From: Chryseobacterium sp. 52
GTDB taxonomy: Bacteria > Bacteroidota > Bacteroidia > Flavobacteriales > Weeksellaceae
Assembly: GCF_002754245.1 (NCBI RefSeq)
Contig: NZ_PEEX01000001.1
Location: 744,001-808,000 of the forward strand
Reading direction: 5' to 3'
DNA: 64,000 nt
Shown here: piece by piece, positions 8,246 to 16,629 of the stretch
How positions within the stretch are numbered: position 1 is the first letter of the stretch
Layout of the letters: every line of letters starts with the position of its first letter
Made by a program: the position numbers and the translations under genes
Notes under the pieces: generated by a model
What the model was told of the DNA's origin: nothing
What the model saw: the letters and a program-made list of their open reading frames with translations, nothing else
Database searches by the model: none

Positions 8246-8320
8246 GGGCTCTTAGCTCAGTTGGTTCAGAGCATCTGGTTTACACCCAGAGGGTCGGGGG
8301 TTCGAATCCCTCAGGGCCCA
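8246..8320 (+). tRNA. tRNA-Val (anticodon UAC), copy 2
   Basis: Identical over all 75 bases to the copy at 8135-8209, from which it is separated by 36 bases. The pair appears to be transcribed from the single promoter at 8075-8104 and ends at the hairpin directly after it. Confidence 0.96.
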
Positions 8321-8322
8321 CA

Positions 8323-8353
8323 AAATCTCTCTTTTTTAAGGGAGATTTTTTTT
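8323..8353 (+). terminator. Terminator of the tRNA-Val operon
   Basis: A 9-bp stem with one G-U pair (8323-8331 with 8340-8348) and an 8-base loop continues into an unbroken T-run to 8353. Confidence 0.8.
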
Positions 8354-8468
8354 GTTTATATATCGCCCTCTCCTATTCATGACCTTTCCAAGTGTCATCA
8401 TCTTAATTGTTAAAATTGCTTTTGTTGTTTATTGAAAAATCACATTTTACGGTTGGTGGAAACCTGCT

Positions 8469-8990
8469 ATGACTGAACAAAGAAAGTTCTCTCGCCGGGC
8501 GTTTATCATTCCCGCAATTATCGTTTTAATCTCAATTGTTAATTTAATTACGGGAGATTGCAGCCGATTAACCCCGGAGATGTGGCTGATGCTGGTGGTT
8601 GGTAGCCTTTGTGTCGGGTTCAATGAAGAAATGATCAACCGTGGTCAACTTATCGTTGCACTTCGCAGTAAGTATGGAGAAAAAGGAGTATGGCTGATTT
8701 CAACCGCAATGTTTGCCGTGTTTCACTTACCCAATATATTTTTTGGAACAGACTTGATAAGTCTCATCCAGGTACCTTTCGCCTTTGGTATGGGGTCGGT
8801 GTTCTACTTAGCTCGTCGTACAACAGGAACTCTTATTGCAGCCATGGCTACACACGCAATTTGGGACTTCTCCGTATTTGCAACAAAGTCTCCTTTTATG
8901 GGGGCTGTCGCACCATTCATCGGCATCGTGGCTGTTGTTGTCGTTGTTATTCAGCTGGCTCGTGAGAAGAACAGGAATCAACAATCTTAA
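8469..8990 (+). CDS. Short CPBP family intramembrane metalloprotease-like protein
   Basis: A 173-residue membrane protein of the CPBP/Abi (CAAX protease and bacteriocin-processing) family. The catalytic motifs are present: EExxxR (E53, E54, R58), a membrane His in FAVFHLPN (H86) and the THAIWD motif (H129, D133). Family members usually have about 200-300 residues and more N-terminal membrane segments, so this may be a minimal or N-terminally truncated copy. Its GC content is about 45% in 8521-8940 by hand count, higher than its neighbours, and it lies directly downstream of the tRNA-Val genes, a common integration place. Acquisition by transfer is therefore plausible. Substrate unknown; relatives serve in bacteriocin immunity or protein processing. 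Confidence 0.75.
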   Translation: MTEQRKFSRRAFIIPAIIVLISIVNLITGDCSRLTPEMWLMLVVGSLCVGFNEEMINRGQLIVALRSKYGEKGVWLISTAMFAVFHLPNIFFGTDLISLIQVPFAFGMGSVFYLARRTTGTLIAAMATHAIWDFSVFATKSPFMGAVAPFIGIVAVVVVVIQLAREKNRNQQS

Positions 8991-9144
8991 AATGACCCGG
9001 TAAAAAGGCTTCTTGAAGAACGCATGAATATCGTTATAGACTGGTTATTTAAAAAATTATTAAAGGGACAAAAAATGATAAGTGATTTTGACAAAACCGT
9101 TTGCACTTACCCTGTCTGACAGCTCTACCAAAACTGGGATTTTT
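8991..9144 (+). other. Spacer with an in-frame continuation beyond the CPBP stop
   Basis: After the TAA at 8988-8990 the same frame stays open for 42 more codons (to TGA 9117-9119), encoding a plausible amphipathic, Lys-rich stretch with an internal Met (codon at 9024). It could be a remnant of a longer acquired gene or chance; no family was recognised. Confidence 0.25.
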
Positions 9145-9180
9145 TTGTTAACAGGCATTCGGAGATATTCTTTACCTTTG
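9145..9180 (+). promoter_or_regulatory. Promoter of the glycosyltransferase at 9209
   Basis: A perfect TACCTTTG lies at 9173-9180, with TTG at 9145-9147, a 25-base spacer slightly longer than usual. Transcription would begin about 20 bases before the proposed TTG start codon, so few upstream starts are possible. Confidence 0.5.
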
Positions 9181-9208
9181 CCGTCTTACAGCTATAAATA
9201 CCCTGTTT

Positions 9209-10330
9209 TTGAAGGAACTTCATCTTATATCGTTCAATTACCCTTATCCGCCCTCTTACGGTGGTATTATTGATGTTTATTATAAAATCAAAGCATTGTC
9301 TGATCTGGGAGTCAAAATCCACCTGCACTGTTTTGTAGACAGTATTCCGGAAACTATTGATCAGGAGGTTAAAAATATTACAGAAAACGTTTTCTTTTAC
9401 AAGAAAAAGAAGAACCCGCTCCATTATTTTTCTGCAGTCCCTTTTGCTGCTGCCATAAGAACATCGGAAGCCCTTTTTGATAATCTGATGAGGATTAAAG
9501 CTCCTGTCTTGTTTGAAGGACTGCAGACGGCTTGTATTATCCGCAAATTAAAAGGCTATGGCTGCAAGTTATATCTCCGCTTCCATAATAACGAGACTGA
9601 ATATTACAAAGGTCTTTCCTTCTCAGAAAAAAATATTTTTAAAAAAATCATTTACAGGATTGAATCTATAAAATATGCGGGTTACCAAAAAAAGCTTTTA
9701 AAAGAATTTGAATGTGTATTCTGCCTTTCTGAAAAAGAATTTAAGGAAGTAGATAGCTATTCAAAGAATGCAGAGCTTACCCATATTTTCCACGGCAACG
9801 GCTCTGTAAAATACCTGGGCAAAAAAGGAAAATATTTTCTTTTTCATGGAGACCTCAGTACATCGGACAATAAAAGAGCACTGGATGAAACCATCCTTCT
9901 TTTCAAAAATCTCCCACAGCATCAACTTGTAGTCGCATCCGACCGCACTGGCGACCATTTAAAAAAGAAAATAAAGAGCCTCGCAAATATCAGTCTGGTA
10001 CCGATTGAAACCACTCAAAACCTTCGCCTTCTTTTTGAAAATGCCCACGCCAACATTCTACTCTCCTATCAGAATTCCGGCACAAAGGTGAAGCTTTTTA
10101 ACGCCTTGTATAACAGCAGATTCGTTATTATTAATCAGAATATAACGGATGATCATACGTTGATGGGTTTATGCCGTTTTGGTTCCACGCCGGATGAGAT
10201 CTATCAGCAAATCATTGAAACAGCGACAGCAGATTATACTGAAAATGAGATGAGAAGTGAGGTTCTGGAAAAGAATTATTCTGATGATTCTAAAGCCAAA
10301 GAAATGGTTACTATTATTTTTAAAGACTAA
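9209..10330 (+). CDS. Glycosyltransferase (GT-B, family 4-like)
   Basis: A 373-residue cytoplasmic or membrane-bound sugar transferase. The N-terminal half starts with a KELHLISFNYPYPPSYGG acceptor-site segment, typical of GT4 enzymes (GG near residues 18-19), and the C-terminal half carries the donor-binding Rossmann domain with HGNGSVKYLG and FHGDLS, and NSGTKVKLFNALYN, the usual sugar-nucleotide motif. No ATG is available near the N-terminus; a TTG at 9209, close to the promoter at 9145-9180, gives the expected first strand. It converges on the GT9 gene and overlaps its end by 11 bases. Likely part of surface polysaccharide or lipooligosaccharide synthesis; acceptor unknown. Confidence 0.82.
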   Translation: MKELHLISFNYPYPPSYGGIIDVYYKIKALSDLGVKIHLHCFVDSIPETIDQEVKNITENVFFYKKKKNPLHYFSAVPFAAAIRTSEALFDNLMRIKAPVLFEGLQTACIIRKLKGYGCKLYLRFHNNETEYYKGLSFSEKNIFKKIIYRIESIKYAGYQKKLLKEFECVFCLSEKEFKEVDSYSKNAELTHIFHGNGSVKYLGKKGKYFLFHGDLSTSDNKRALDETILLFKNLPQHQLVVASDRTGDHLKKKIKSLANISLVPIETTQNLRLLFENAHANILLSYQNSGTKVKLFNALYNSRFVIINQNITDDHTLMGLCRFGSTPDEIYQQIIETATADYTENEMRSEVLEKNYSDDSKAKEMVTIIFKD

Positions 10331-11291
10331 CTGCCTTTACGATTTTCTGGATGTTAAGCTCTTCAAGACATGCCCAGTCACCGCGATAGCATTCCTTATC
10401 GCCAAAAACAGAACAGGGTCTGCAGGTAAGGTCTTTCACCTGAACCACATCATTTTCGCTTTGTCCAAAGCCCAAAAATCCCGCATAAGGATGTGTTGAT
10501 CCCCAAATAGAAACACATCTGGTTCCCATAAGACTTGCAAGGTGCATATTGGCAGAATCCATAGAGATCATCAATTCCAGTTCAGAGATTTTGTGAAGTT
10601 CTTCCGACAGGTTTAATTTTCCTGAAAGACTTTTGGTATTCGGGATTTCACTTTCCCATTTCTCGAGGGTTTCGGTTTCTTTTTTACCGCCTCCAAAGAA
10701 GTATATCGTGTGTTTTTGAGCCAAAATTCTGGCCAGTTCATAGGATTTTTCCAAAGGAAGCATTTTTCCTTTATGCTGTGCGAAAGGCGCCAGGCCTATC
10801 CCTGATTTTTGTCCGGGAACAGGTCTCAGTTGATGAGAAAGCTCTACTGTAAAGCCCATCTCACGAAAAACATCCGCATACCGCTCTACGGTCTTTCTTA
10901 GCTGTACTTTATTCAGATTCCAGACATCTGTGAGTTCCTCCTTTTCTTCTTTCCCTTTGTTTATTTTAAAGACTTTAAGTCCTTTTCTTCTATAGATCTT
11001 ATCCAAAATTTTGGTTCTGATCACATCATGAAGATTCGCTATATAATCCGGATTAAACTCTTTGATCAGTTCATTGGCTAATCTTCTCAGTCCAAAAAGA
11101 CCTTTATACTCATCGAGGTTAATTCCTTTAAATATAACATTCGGGATATCAGCAAATAAGCTCTCAAAATTCTTTCGGGAAACCATAATAATTTCCACAT
11201 CAGGATTCTGCTCCAGAAATTCTCTGAAGACCGGTGCTGTCATTGCAACATCACCGAAAGCGGAAAAACGATATGCTAGAATTCTGGTCAC
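10320..11291 (-). CDS. Glycosyltransferase family 9 (heptosyltransferase-like)
   Basis: A 323-residue GT-B enzyme of family 9, the family of LPS heptosyltransferases (WaaC/WaaF). The evidence is YRFSAFGDVAMTAPV at the N-terminus, which resembles the Gly-Asp acceptor loop, and in the C-terminal half IGLAPFAQHKGKMLP, the SMDSANMHLASLMGT donor loop and the WGSTHPYAGF motif. A Cys cluster near the end (LTCRPCSVFGDKECY) is also typical of the family. The sugar donor in Bacteroidota need not be heptose. It begins 2 bases after sufE and probably shares its promoter. Confidence 0.88.
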   Translation of the reverse strand: MTRILAYRFSAFGDVAMTAPVFREFLEQNPDVEIIMVSRKNFESLFADIPNVIFKGINLDEYKGLFGLRRLANELIKEFNPDYIANLHDVIRTKILDKIYRRKGLKVFKINKGKEEKEELTDVWNLNKVQLRKTVERYADVFREMGFTVELSHQLRPVPGQKSGIGLAPFAQHKGKMLPLEKSYELARILAQKHTIYFFGGGKKETETLEKWESEIPNTKSLSGKLNLSEELHKISELELMISMDSANMHLASLMGTRCVSIWGSTHPYAGFLGFGQSENDVVQVKDLTCRPCSVFGDKECYRGDWACLEELNIQKIVKAVSL

Positions 11292-11293
11292 GG

Positions 11294-11713
11294 CTAAGCT
11301 TTTAGCTGGTAGGCAACTGCGTAAAATTTGATCTGTTTGGTCATCGCCATTAATCCGTTTGCTCTGGATGGCGAAAGAAATTCCTGAAGTCCAATCTCAG
11401 CAATAAATTCAAAATCAGAATCTAAGATCTCCTGCATAGAATGTCCACTGTAGATACTTACCAAAAGAGAAACGATCCCTTTAGGAAGAATTCCGTCAGA
11501 ATCAGCATCAAAAAAGAGCTTACCGTCTTTGAATTCAGCATCGATCCAAACCTTACTCTGACAGCCTTTGATCAGATTATCATCTGTTTTCCTGTCTTCA
11601 GGCAGACCTTTCAGCTCTTTTCCAAGATCAATAATATACTCATATTTCTGCTCCCAGTCATCAAGAAATGCAAATTCGTCGATTATTTCTTGCTGTTTTT
11701 CTTTAATGGTCAT
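11294..11713 (-). CDS. sufE: SufE-type cysteine desulfurase sulfur acceptor
   Basis: Takes persulfide sulfur from the SufS cysteine desulfurase and passes it on for Fe-S cluster assembly. The acceptor Cys51 sits in LIKGCQSKVW, and SDGILPKG, the GHSMQEI segment and SPSRANGL are conserved in the family. The ATG at 11713 was chosen over an in-frame ATG at 11782 because the longer form would start upstream of a perfect -10-type box at 11736-11743 and add residues absent from the family. It gives 139 residues, the normal size. No suf cluster genes lie beside it; the downstream partner is a GT9 gene. Confidence 0.93.
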   Translation of the reverse strand: MTIKEKQQEIIDEFAFLDDWEQKYEYIIDLGKELKGLPEDRKTDDNLIKGCQSKVWIDAEFKDGKLFFDADSDGILPKGIVSLLVSIYSGHSMQEILDSDFEFIAEIGLQEFLSPSRANGLMAMTKQIKFYAVAYQLKA

Positions 11714-11735
11714 TTTTTTTAACAAATTTTTAATG

Positions 11736-11743
11736 CAAAGATA
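11736..11743 (-). promoter_or_regulatory. -10-type box of sufE
   Basis: CAAAGATA on the plus strand reads TATCTTTG on the minus strand. It lies in the 37-base gap between the upstream GT4 stop and the sufE ATG and supports the shorter sufE start. Confidence 0.45.
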
Positions 11744-11750
11744 GCCATTT

Positions 11751-12857
11751 TTATAAAGATAGTTTGTGAGAAGCTTTTTCAAAAAGCTGTAAAATTTTCA
11801 TTTCTTCATTTTCCCAGCAAAATACATCCGCGGCTTTATCAAGTTCACTCCTGTAGTCCTTACGTCCTCTATTAATCACTTTATGAATTGCCTTTTCAAT
11901 GGTCAAAGGCTGATGGTCTGTAATGACCTCTCCTATGTCAAACTGGCTTTTAATCCTTACCATTTCAGGGAAATTAATCATCACAAGCGGCACCCGGGAC
12001 TGAATATAATCACATACTTTATTGGGAAGAGAATAGAAATAGCTCACCCCATTATTTTCTTCAAGGCTGAAGCCTACATCGGCTGTTTTCGTTACTTCCC
12101 TTAGTTTTTCGGGTTTAAGTTTCCCCAGAAAAAAAACTTTTTCCTGCAGCTTTTCCTGAACAACAAGGTTTTCATACTCCGTTTTTAGAGGTCCGTCGCC
12201 TGCAATCTTCAAAACAGCATCCTGAATAGAATGCATCGCCAGTATGACTTTATCAATTCCTCTGGATTGGTTTACCGCGCCCTGATACAGGATTATTTTA
12301 GGATGATTATCTGGAGTTTCCGGTACAGAAAGAATTTTTCTTGGAATATTTCGTACAACAACTGAATCTACTTTATACTTTTCATGAAACCATTCTGCAT
12401 AACTTTGGCTTTCCGTCATCATGAATTCTATTTTGGGAAGGATATTTCCCTCCAGCACTCTCCAGAATTTCTGGGAAAACCGGTTTTGTACTGACGGCAT
12501 TTCCGTAAAAATTTCATGACTGTCAAAAACCAGTGGAATATTCAGTTTTTTTGCGATCAGATAATTGGGAAGAAGTGCATCAATATCATTGGCATGAAGA
12601 ATCGTATTTTTATCTGCTTTTTTCTTTAACTCTTTATAAAGTTTCCAGTTAAACTCAAAATAGGCAGTTTTTAAACTTTTGGATTTTAATTCTATTCTGG
12701 AAAAAGGATAAGGGCGTTGCATTTCTTCTTTGCCCCCCCAGTCATTTCCAATAAGCTCTATAGGATATCCGTTATCAAAAAGTGTTTTGCATACCTTTTC
12801 TATCCTCTGATCTGTATATAAGTTGCTAAAAGCAGAGGTTACTATTTTCTTCTTCAT
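11751..12857 (-). CDS. Glycosyltransferase family 4 protein
   Basis: A 368-residue GT-B enzyme. Segments typical of GT4 include VTSAFSNLYTDQRIEKV at the N-terminus, HANDIDALLPNYLIAK and FDSHEIFTEMP around residues 90-120, then LYQGAVNQSRGID, KIAGDGPLKTEYE and SLPNKVCDYIQSRVPLV in the donor domain. SRGID and the E in PNKVCDYI are where nucleotide-sugar contacts fall. The start overlaps the stop of the small upstream membrane protein gene by 4 bases (ATGA), showing co-translation. Probably acts in surface glycan assembly together with the other transferases here; donor and acceptor unknown. Confidence 0.88.
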   Translation of the reverse strand: MKKKIVTSAFSNLYTDQRIEKVCKTLFDNGYPIELIGNDWGGKEEMQRPYPFSRIELKSKSLKTAYFEFNWKLYKELKKKADKNTILHANDIDALLPNYLIAKKLNIPLVFDSHEIFTEMPSVQNRFSQKFWRVLEGNILPKIEFMMTESQSYAEWFHEKYKVDSVVVRNIPRKILSVPETPDNHPKIILYQGAVNQSRGIDKVILAMHSIQDAVLKIAGDGPLKTEYENLVVQEKLQEKVFFLGKLKPEKLREVTKTADVGFSLEENNGVSYFYSLPNKVCDYIQSRVPLVMINFPEMVRIKSQFDIGEVITDHQPLTIEKAIHKVINRGRKDYRSELDKAADVFCWENEEMKILQLFEKASHKLSL

Positions 12858-13081
12858 TCTTTTTTACTGCCAAATATTAAATAATAGATCTGAATAAAGC
12901 AAATCAGACCGTTTGGAATAATGACCGGCCACAACATTCCATTAAAGATACCATAAATGACAAAGCAGAAACAGCCTATCATATTGACTATCCTAATTTT
13001 TCTTACATCTTTCAGTATAAAGCTCAGCACTATGAAAATTGATGCAGAATATCCGATATAAGTAGTAATTTCAGGATTCAT
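12854..13081 (-). CDS. Small YgjV-like inner membrane protein
   Basis: A 75-residue, very hydrophobic protein with three predicted membrane segments (about residues 8-23, 32-48 and 52-70) and a short basic/acidic tail. The segment KIRIVNMIGCFCFVIYGI resembles the YgjV/SemiSWEET-like small transporters, in which an Asn-containing helix follows a basic loop. Whether it transports sugar is not known; homologues are sometimes misnamed uroporphyrinogen decarboxylase. A 4-base overlap ties it to the downstream GT4 gene. Confidence 0.7.
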   Translation of the reverse strand: MNPEITTYIGYSASIFIVLSFILKDVRKIRIVNMIGCFCFVIYGIFNGMLWPVIIPNGLICFIQIYYLIFGSKKE

Positions 13082-13233
13082 GGGGAGATTTTAAAGGGTA
13101 ACAAACTTAATCATTTTCAATAAGATAATAAAATTTTTTCTGCCATAAAGTCATTAATTGATTTTTGGTAAAATATTTGTAATTTAGATAATGAATAAAT
13201 GGCACCGCTGCCATTATTCTAATGAGATATATT

Positions 13234-15768
13234 ATGGATTATAAGTTTTCACAAGGTTTGAGCCAGGTGTTCAAACAAAGCAAGAGCGAAGCTAAAAGGC
13301 TGAAAAGTGAATTTCTTAATACAGAACACCTACTTTTAGGTATTATAAAAACGGAAAACTCTGCTAAAGAAATCCTTCAAAACCTTAATGCGGATTTAAC
13401 ACAAATCAGAAGAAAAATTGAAACTTTAAATACAGCAAGTCTTAATCCTATTTCTGAGGAGGTTACTAATATTTCTTTCACGAAGATGGCAGATCATGCG
13501 ATCAAACGTGCAGAGCTGGAATGCAGACAATATAAAAGCAATGAAATTAATACCGTTCACCTGCTTTTAGGCATTCTTTATAAATATGAGGATCCTACTT
13601 CAAATATTCTAGGGGCTTACGACATCGATTATGAAGGAGTTTCAAGAGAGTACCAGACTATGCTCAAAAATTCCGGGCAGGCACCACAGATGAGTGCTTA
13701 TGATGATGATGACGACAGAGAGGAATTTGAGCAGATGAGAAAGCCTTCAGGAAATTTAGGCTCTGCAAAAAGTAAAACGCCTACATTGGATAACTTTGGT
13801 AGAGACTTAACTTCTTTGGCGAGAGACGGAAAATTAGATCCTGTGATCGGCCGTGAGAAAGAAATTGAGCGAGTGTCTCAGATCTTATCACGAAGAAAGA
13901 AAAACAACCCTCTTCTTATCGGAGAACCGGGAGTTGGTAAATCTGCTATTGCGGAAGGACTGGCTTTAAGAATTCAGCAGAAGAAGGTTTCAAGAGTTCT
14001 TTACGGAAAACGTGTTATTACTTTGGATCTGGCAAGTTTAGTAGCCGGAACAAAATACCGTGGCCAGTTTGAAGAAAGAATGAAAGCGATCATGACGGAG
14101 CTGGAAAAGAACAGAGATGTCATCCTGTTCATCGATGAACTTCACACCATTGTTGGTGCAGGAAGCTCTACGGGAAGTCTGGATGCATCCAATATGTTCA
14201 AACCTGCTTTGGCAAGAGGTGAAATTCAATGCATCGGGGCAACGACTCTGGATGAGTACCGTCAGTATATTGAAAAAGACGGCGCTTTAGAAAGAAGATT
14301 CCAGAAAGTAATGGTAGAACCTACCAATATTGAGGAAACTATTCAGATTCTGAATCAGATTAAAGATAAATATGAGGAACATCATAATGTCGTGTATACT
14401 CCGGAAGCAATTCTGGCGTGTGTCAATTTGACATCAAGATACATTACAGACCGTTTCTTACCGGACAAAGCGATTGATGCTATGGATGAAGCGGGTTCAC
14501 GTGTTTATATTAAAAACATGAAGGTTCCTACTGAAATCATTGATTTTGAAAAGAAAATCGAGGATATCAAAGAAATGAAGCAGAAAGCTGTAAAAGCTCA
14601 GGATTACCTTGAAGCCAGAAAGCTTAAAGATGAAGAGGAACGTCTTCAGATGGAATTAAATGCGGCTCAGGATAAGTGGGACAAAGATGTAAAAGAGAAA
14701 AAAGAAGTAGTTTCTGAAGAAAGCGTAGCTGAAGTAGTCTCTATGATGAGTGGTGTTCCGGTAACGAAAGTCGGTAAAAATGAGCTTGATAAATTAGCTC
14801 AGATGGACGATAAATTGAACGGAAAAGTAATCGGTCAGGAAGATGCTGTGAAGAAAGTGGTTAAGGCAATTCAGAGAAACAGAGCAGGTCTTAAAGATCC
14901 GAACCGTCCTATCGGTACTTTTATTTTCCTAGGTACCACCGGGGTTGGTAAAACGGAGCTGGCTAAAGTGATGGCAAGAGAACTTTTCGAATCTGATGAA
15001 TCTCTGATCCGGATTGACATGAGTGAATACATGGAAAAATTTGCCGTTTCAAGATTGGTTGGTGCGCCTCCGGGATACGTTGGATACGAGGAAGGCGGAC
15101 AATTAACTGAAGCTGTGAGAAGAAAACCTTATGCTGTGGTTCTTCTGGATGAGATTGAAAAAGCTCACCCTGATGTATTCAATATTCTGTTACAGATCCT
15201 GGATGAAGGCCACGTTACGGATAGCTTAGGAAGAAAAATTGATTTTAGAAATACAATCATTATCCTTACTTCAAACATCGGAACAAGAGATCTTAAAGAT
15301 TTCGGAGACGGTGTAGGATTCGGGACTTCAGCTAAAAAGACAAGTTCAGATACCAGAGCAAGAAGCACGATTGAAAATGCTCTTAAAAAAGCATTTGCTC
15401 CTGAATTCTTAAACAGAATTGATGACATTGTGATCTTCAACTCTCTTGTACAGGATGATATCAAGAAAATTATCGATATCGAACTGAACAAACTGTATGG
15501 CAGATTAGAGAAACTCGGGTATAAAGTTGAATTAACTGACGAAGCGAAAGACTTTATTTCTGAAAAAGGATGGGATAAAGATTTTGGAGCAAGACCATTA
15601 AAACGTGCAATCCAGAAATATATTGAAGACTTATTGGCAGAAATGCTGGTAAACAAACAATTATCAGAAGGAGAAACGGTGATCTTAGATCTTAATGATG
15701 CTAAAGACGCATTGATTGGAAAAGCCCCAAAAGCAAAAAAGACGACTGAAAAGTCTTCTCAATCGTAA
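13234..15768 (+). CDS. clpC: ClpC-type AAA+ unfoldase of the Clp protease
   Basis: The ATPase partner of ClpP: unfolds proteins and feeds them into the proteolytic chamber. Domains run from an N-terminal double Clp_N repeat (about 1-145), through an acidic linker, AAA module D1 with Walker A GEPGVGKSA near residue 230, a UVR-type coiled-coil segment near 450 that sets ClpC apart from ClpA, to module D2 with GTTGVGKTE near 566 and the C-terminal ClpB-D2-small domain. At 844 residues it has the usual size. Of two in-frame ATGs, 13222 and 13234, the second matches the conserved MDYKFSQGL start. It is monocistronic with a strong terminator. No McsA/McsB or CtsR genes lie nearby. Confidence 0.95.
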   Translation: MDYKFSQGLSQVFKQSKSEAKRLKSEFLNTEHLLLGIIKTENSAKEILQNLNADLTQIRRKIETLNTASLNPISEEVTNISFTKMADHAIKRAELECRQYKSNEINTVHLLLGILYKYEDPTSNILGAYDIDYEGVSREYQTMLKNSGQAPQMSAYDDDDDREEFEQMRKPSGNLGSAKSKTPTLDNFGRDLTSLARDGKLDPVIGREKEIERVSQILSRRKKNNPLLIGEPGVGKSAIAEGLALRIQQKKVSRVLYGKRVITLDLASLVAGTKYRGQFEERMKAIMTELEKNRDVILFIDELHTIVGAGSSTGSLDASNMFKPALARGEIQCIGATTLDEYRQYIEKDGALERRFQKVMVEPTNIEETIQILNQIKDKYEEHHNVVYTPEAILACVNLTSRYITDRFLPDKAIDAMDEAGSRVYIKNMKVPTEIIDFEKKIEDIKEMKQKAVKAQDYLEARKLKDEEERLQMELNAAQDKWDKDVKEKKEVVSEESVAEVVSMMSGVPVTKVGKNELDKLAQMDDKLNGKVIGQEDAVKKVVKAIQRNRAGLKDPNRPIGTFIFLGTTGVGKTELAKVMARELFESDESLIRIDMSEYMEKFAVSRLVGAPPGYVGYEEGGQLTEAVRRKPYAVVLLDEIEKAHPDVFNILLQILDEGHVTDSLGRKIDFRNTIIILTSNIGTRDLKDFGDGVGFGTSAKKTSSDTRARSTIENALKKAFAPEFLNRIDDIVIFNSLVQDDIKKIIDIELNKLYGRLEKLGYKVELTDEAKDFISEKGWDKDFGARPLKRAIQKYIEDLLAEMLVNKQLSEGETVILDLNDAKDALIGKAPKAKKTTEKSSQS

Positions 15769-15789
15769 ACAAATAATATCATCATAATG

Positions 15790-15825
15790 AAAAGCACCGG
15801 AATTTTTCCGGTGCTTTTGTTTTTT
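15790..15825 (+). terminator. Terminator of clpC
   Basis: A 13-bp perfect stem (15790-15802 with 15806-15818) with a 3-base loop is followed by GTTTTTT. It is one of the strongest hairpins in the window. Confidence 0.85.
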
Positions 15826-15828
15826 ATA

Positions 15829-15846
15829 AACGGGCTAAAGCCCGTT
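15829..15846. repeat. Short palindrome, possibly a dispersed REP-like element
   Basis: An 8-bp perfect GC-rich stem (AACGGGCT/AGCCCGTT) with a 2-base loop follows directly after the clpC terminator. Its GC content is out of character for the spacer, and it resembles short intergenic palindromes of other Bacteroidota. No second copy was seen in this window. Confidence 0.4.
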
Positions 15847-15936
15847 CCTATTGAATATTTTTTCCACAGATGACTTGATTCTGAGGAAAAGTATTGGTCA
15901 TTATCATTTGTAAAACTGATTGCAGATTAAAAACAA

Positions 15937-16464
15937 TTAAAGTCCTACAACAAAACCTATATTCGGGACAAGGCCGCTAGAAAATATACTTGAATTTTCT
16001 TTCCAGAGCACATTATACATCACTCCAAGCTGCATAAAAGAGTTCCCTCCTATTCTCTGCATATAGCCTCCGCCAAGATATAAAGCGGTTTCTTCCTGGT
16101 TCGCTTTATAGTCATAAAACTTGTCCTTATAATTGATGAAATAATGCTGAAGATTGGCTCCTACATAAAATGATCTTGCAAAATAATAATTCGCAAAAGG
16201 GCCCGCTCCAAACATGGTTGAATTATAATATTTAGAGGTCTGCCAGGAGACACTTCCTACAACTCCGGCTTCAAGATCATCGGTTAATCTATATCCAACT
16301 CTCGGGGAAGCCTGCAGATAAAAAGCACTGTTGCTTCCAAATCCTAAACCAATTCCCCCTCCAAAAGTCCATCGGTTAGTTTCCGATGTGGGTGTTCCCA
16401 TCGTAATCTGGGAAAATAAAGATACTGAACACAGCATTGATACTACAAGAACTATTTTTTTCAT
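15937..16464 (-). CDS. Outer membrane beta-barrel protein
   Basis: A 175-residue protein with a signal peptide (KKIVLVVSMLCSVSLFSQ) and alternating aromatic/glycine-rich strands such as WTFGGGIGLGFG, SPRVGYRL, FGAGPFANYYF and NIGFVVGL, the last with the hydrophobic C-terminal residue of barrel proteins. The length fits an eight-stranded barrel. It stands alone, convergent with clpC. Function unknown; such small barrels are often porin-like or purely structural. Confidence 0.75.
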   Translation of the reverse strand: MKKIVLVVSMLCSVSLFSQITMGTPTSETNRWTFGGGIGLGFGSNSAFYLQASPRVGYRLTDDLEAGVVGSVSWQTSKYYNSTMFGAGPFANYYFARSFYVGANLQHYFINYKDKFYDYKANQEETALYLGGGYMQRIGGNSFMQLGVMYNVLWKENSSIFSSGLVPNIGFVVGL

Positions 16465-16571
16465 GGTGATATGGTTTTATCTTACAAATTACTAAAATTT
16501 CAGCAATCAGCCGGAACTATCGTTTTTATCAATGTTTAAAATTATGGTTTTTTTACGAATCTTTTTAGTTG

Positions 16572-16579
16572 TATTTTTG
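16572..16579 (+). promoter_or_regulatory. -10-type box of mnmA
   Basis: TATTTTTG matches TAnnTTTG exactly and lies 50 bases upstream of the mnmA ATG. No clear TTG was found at the right distance. Confidence 0.4.
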
Positions 16580-16629
16580 TCCCGTCAAACTAAGAACTCC
16601 CGTTAAGAGTTTCGTAAAATTGAAATAAA

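Noticed and set aside
8150..8413. Open frame of 87 codons over the tRNA pair
   Set aside because: It runs through both tRNA genes; the repeated peptide is simply the translated tRNA, and the cloverleaf structure explains the sequence.
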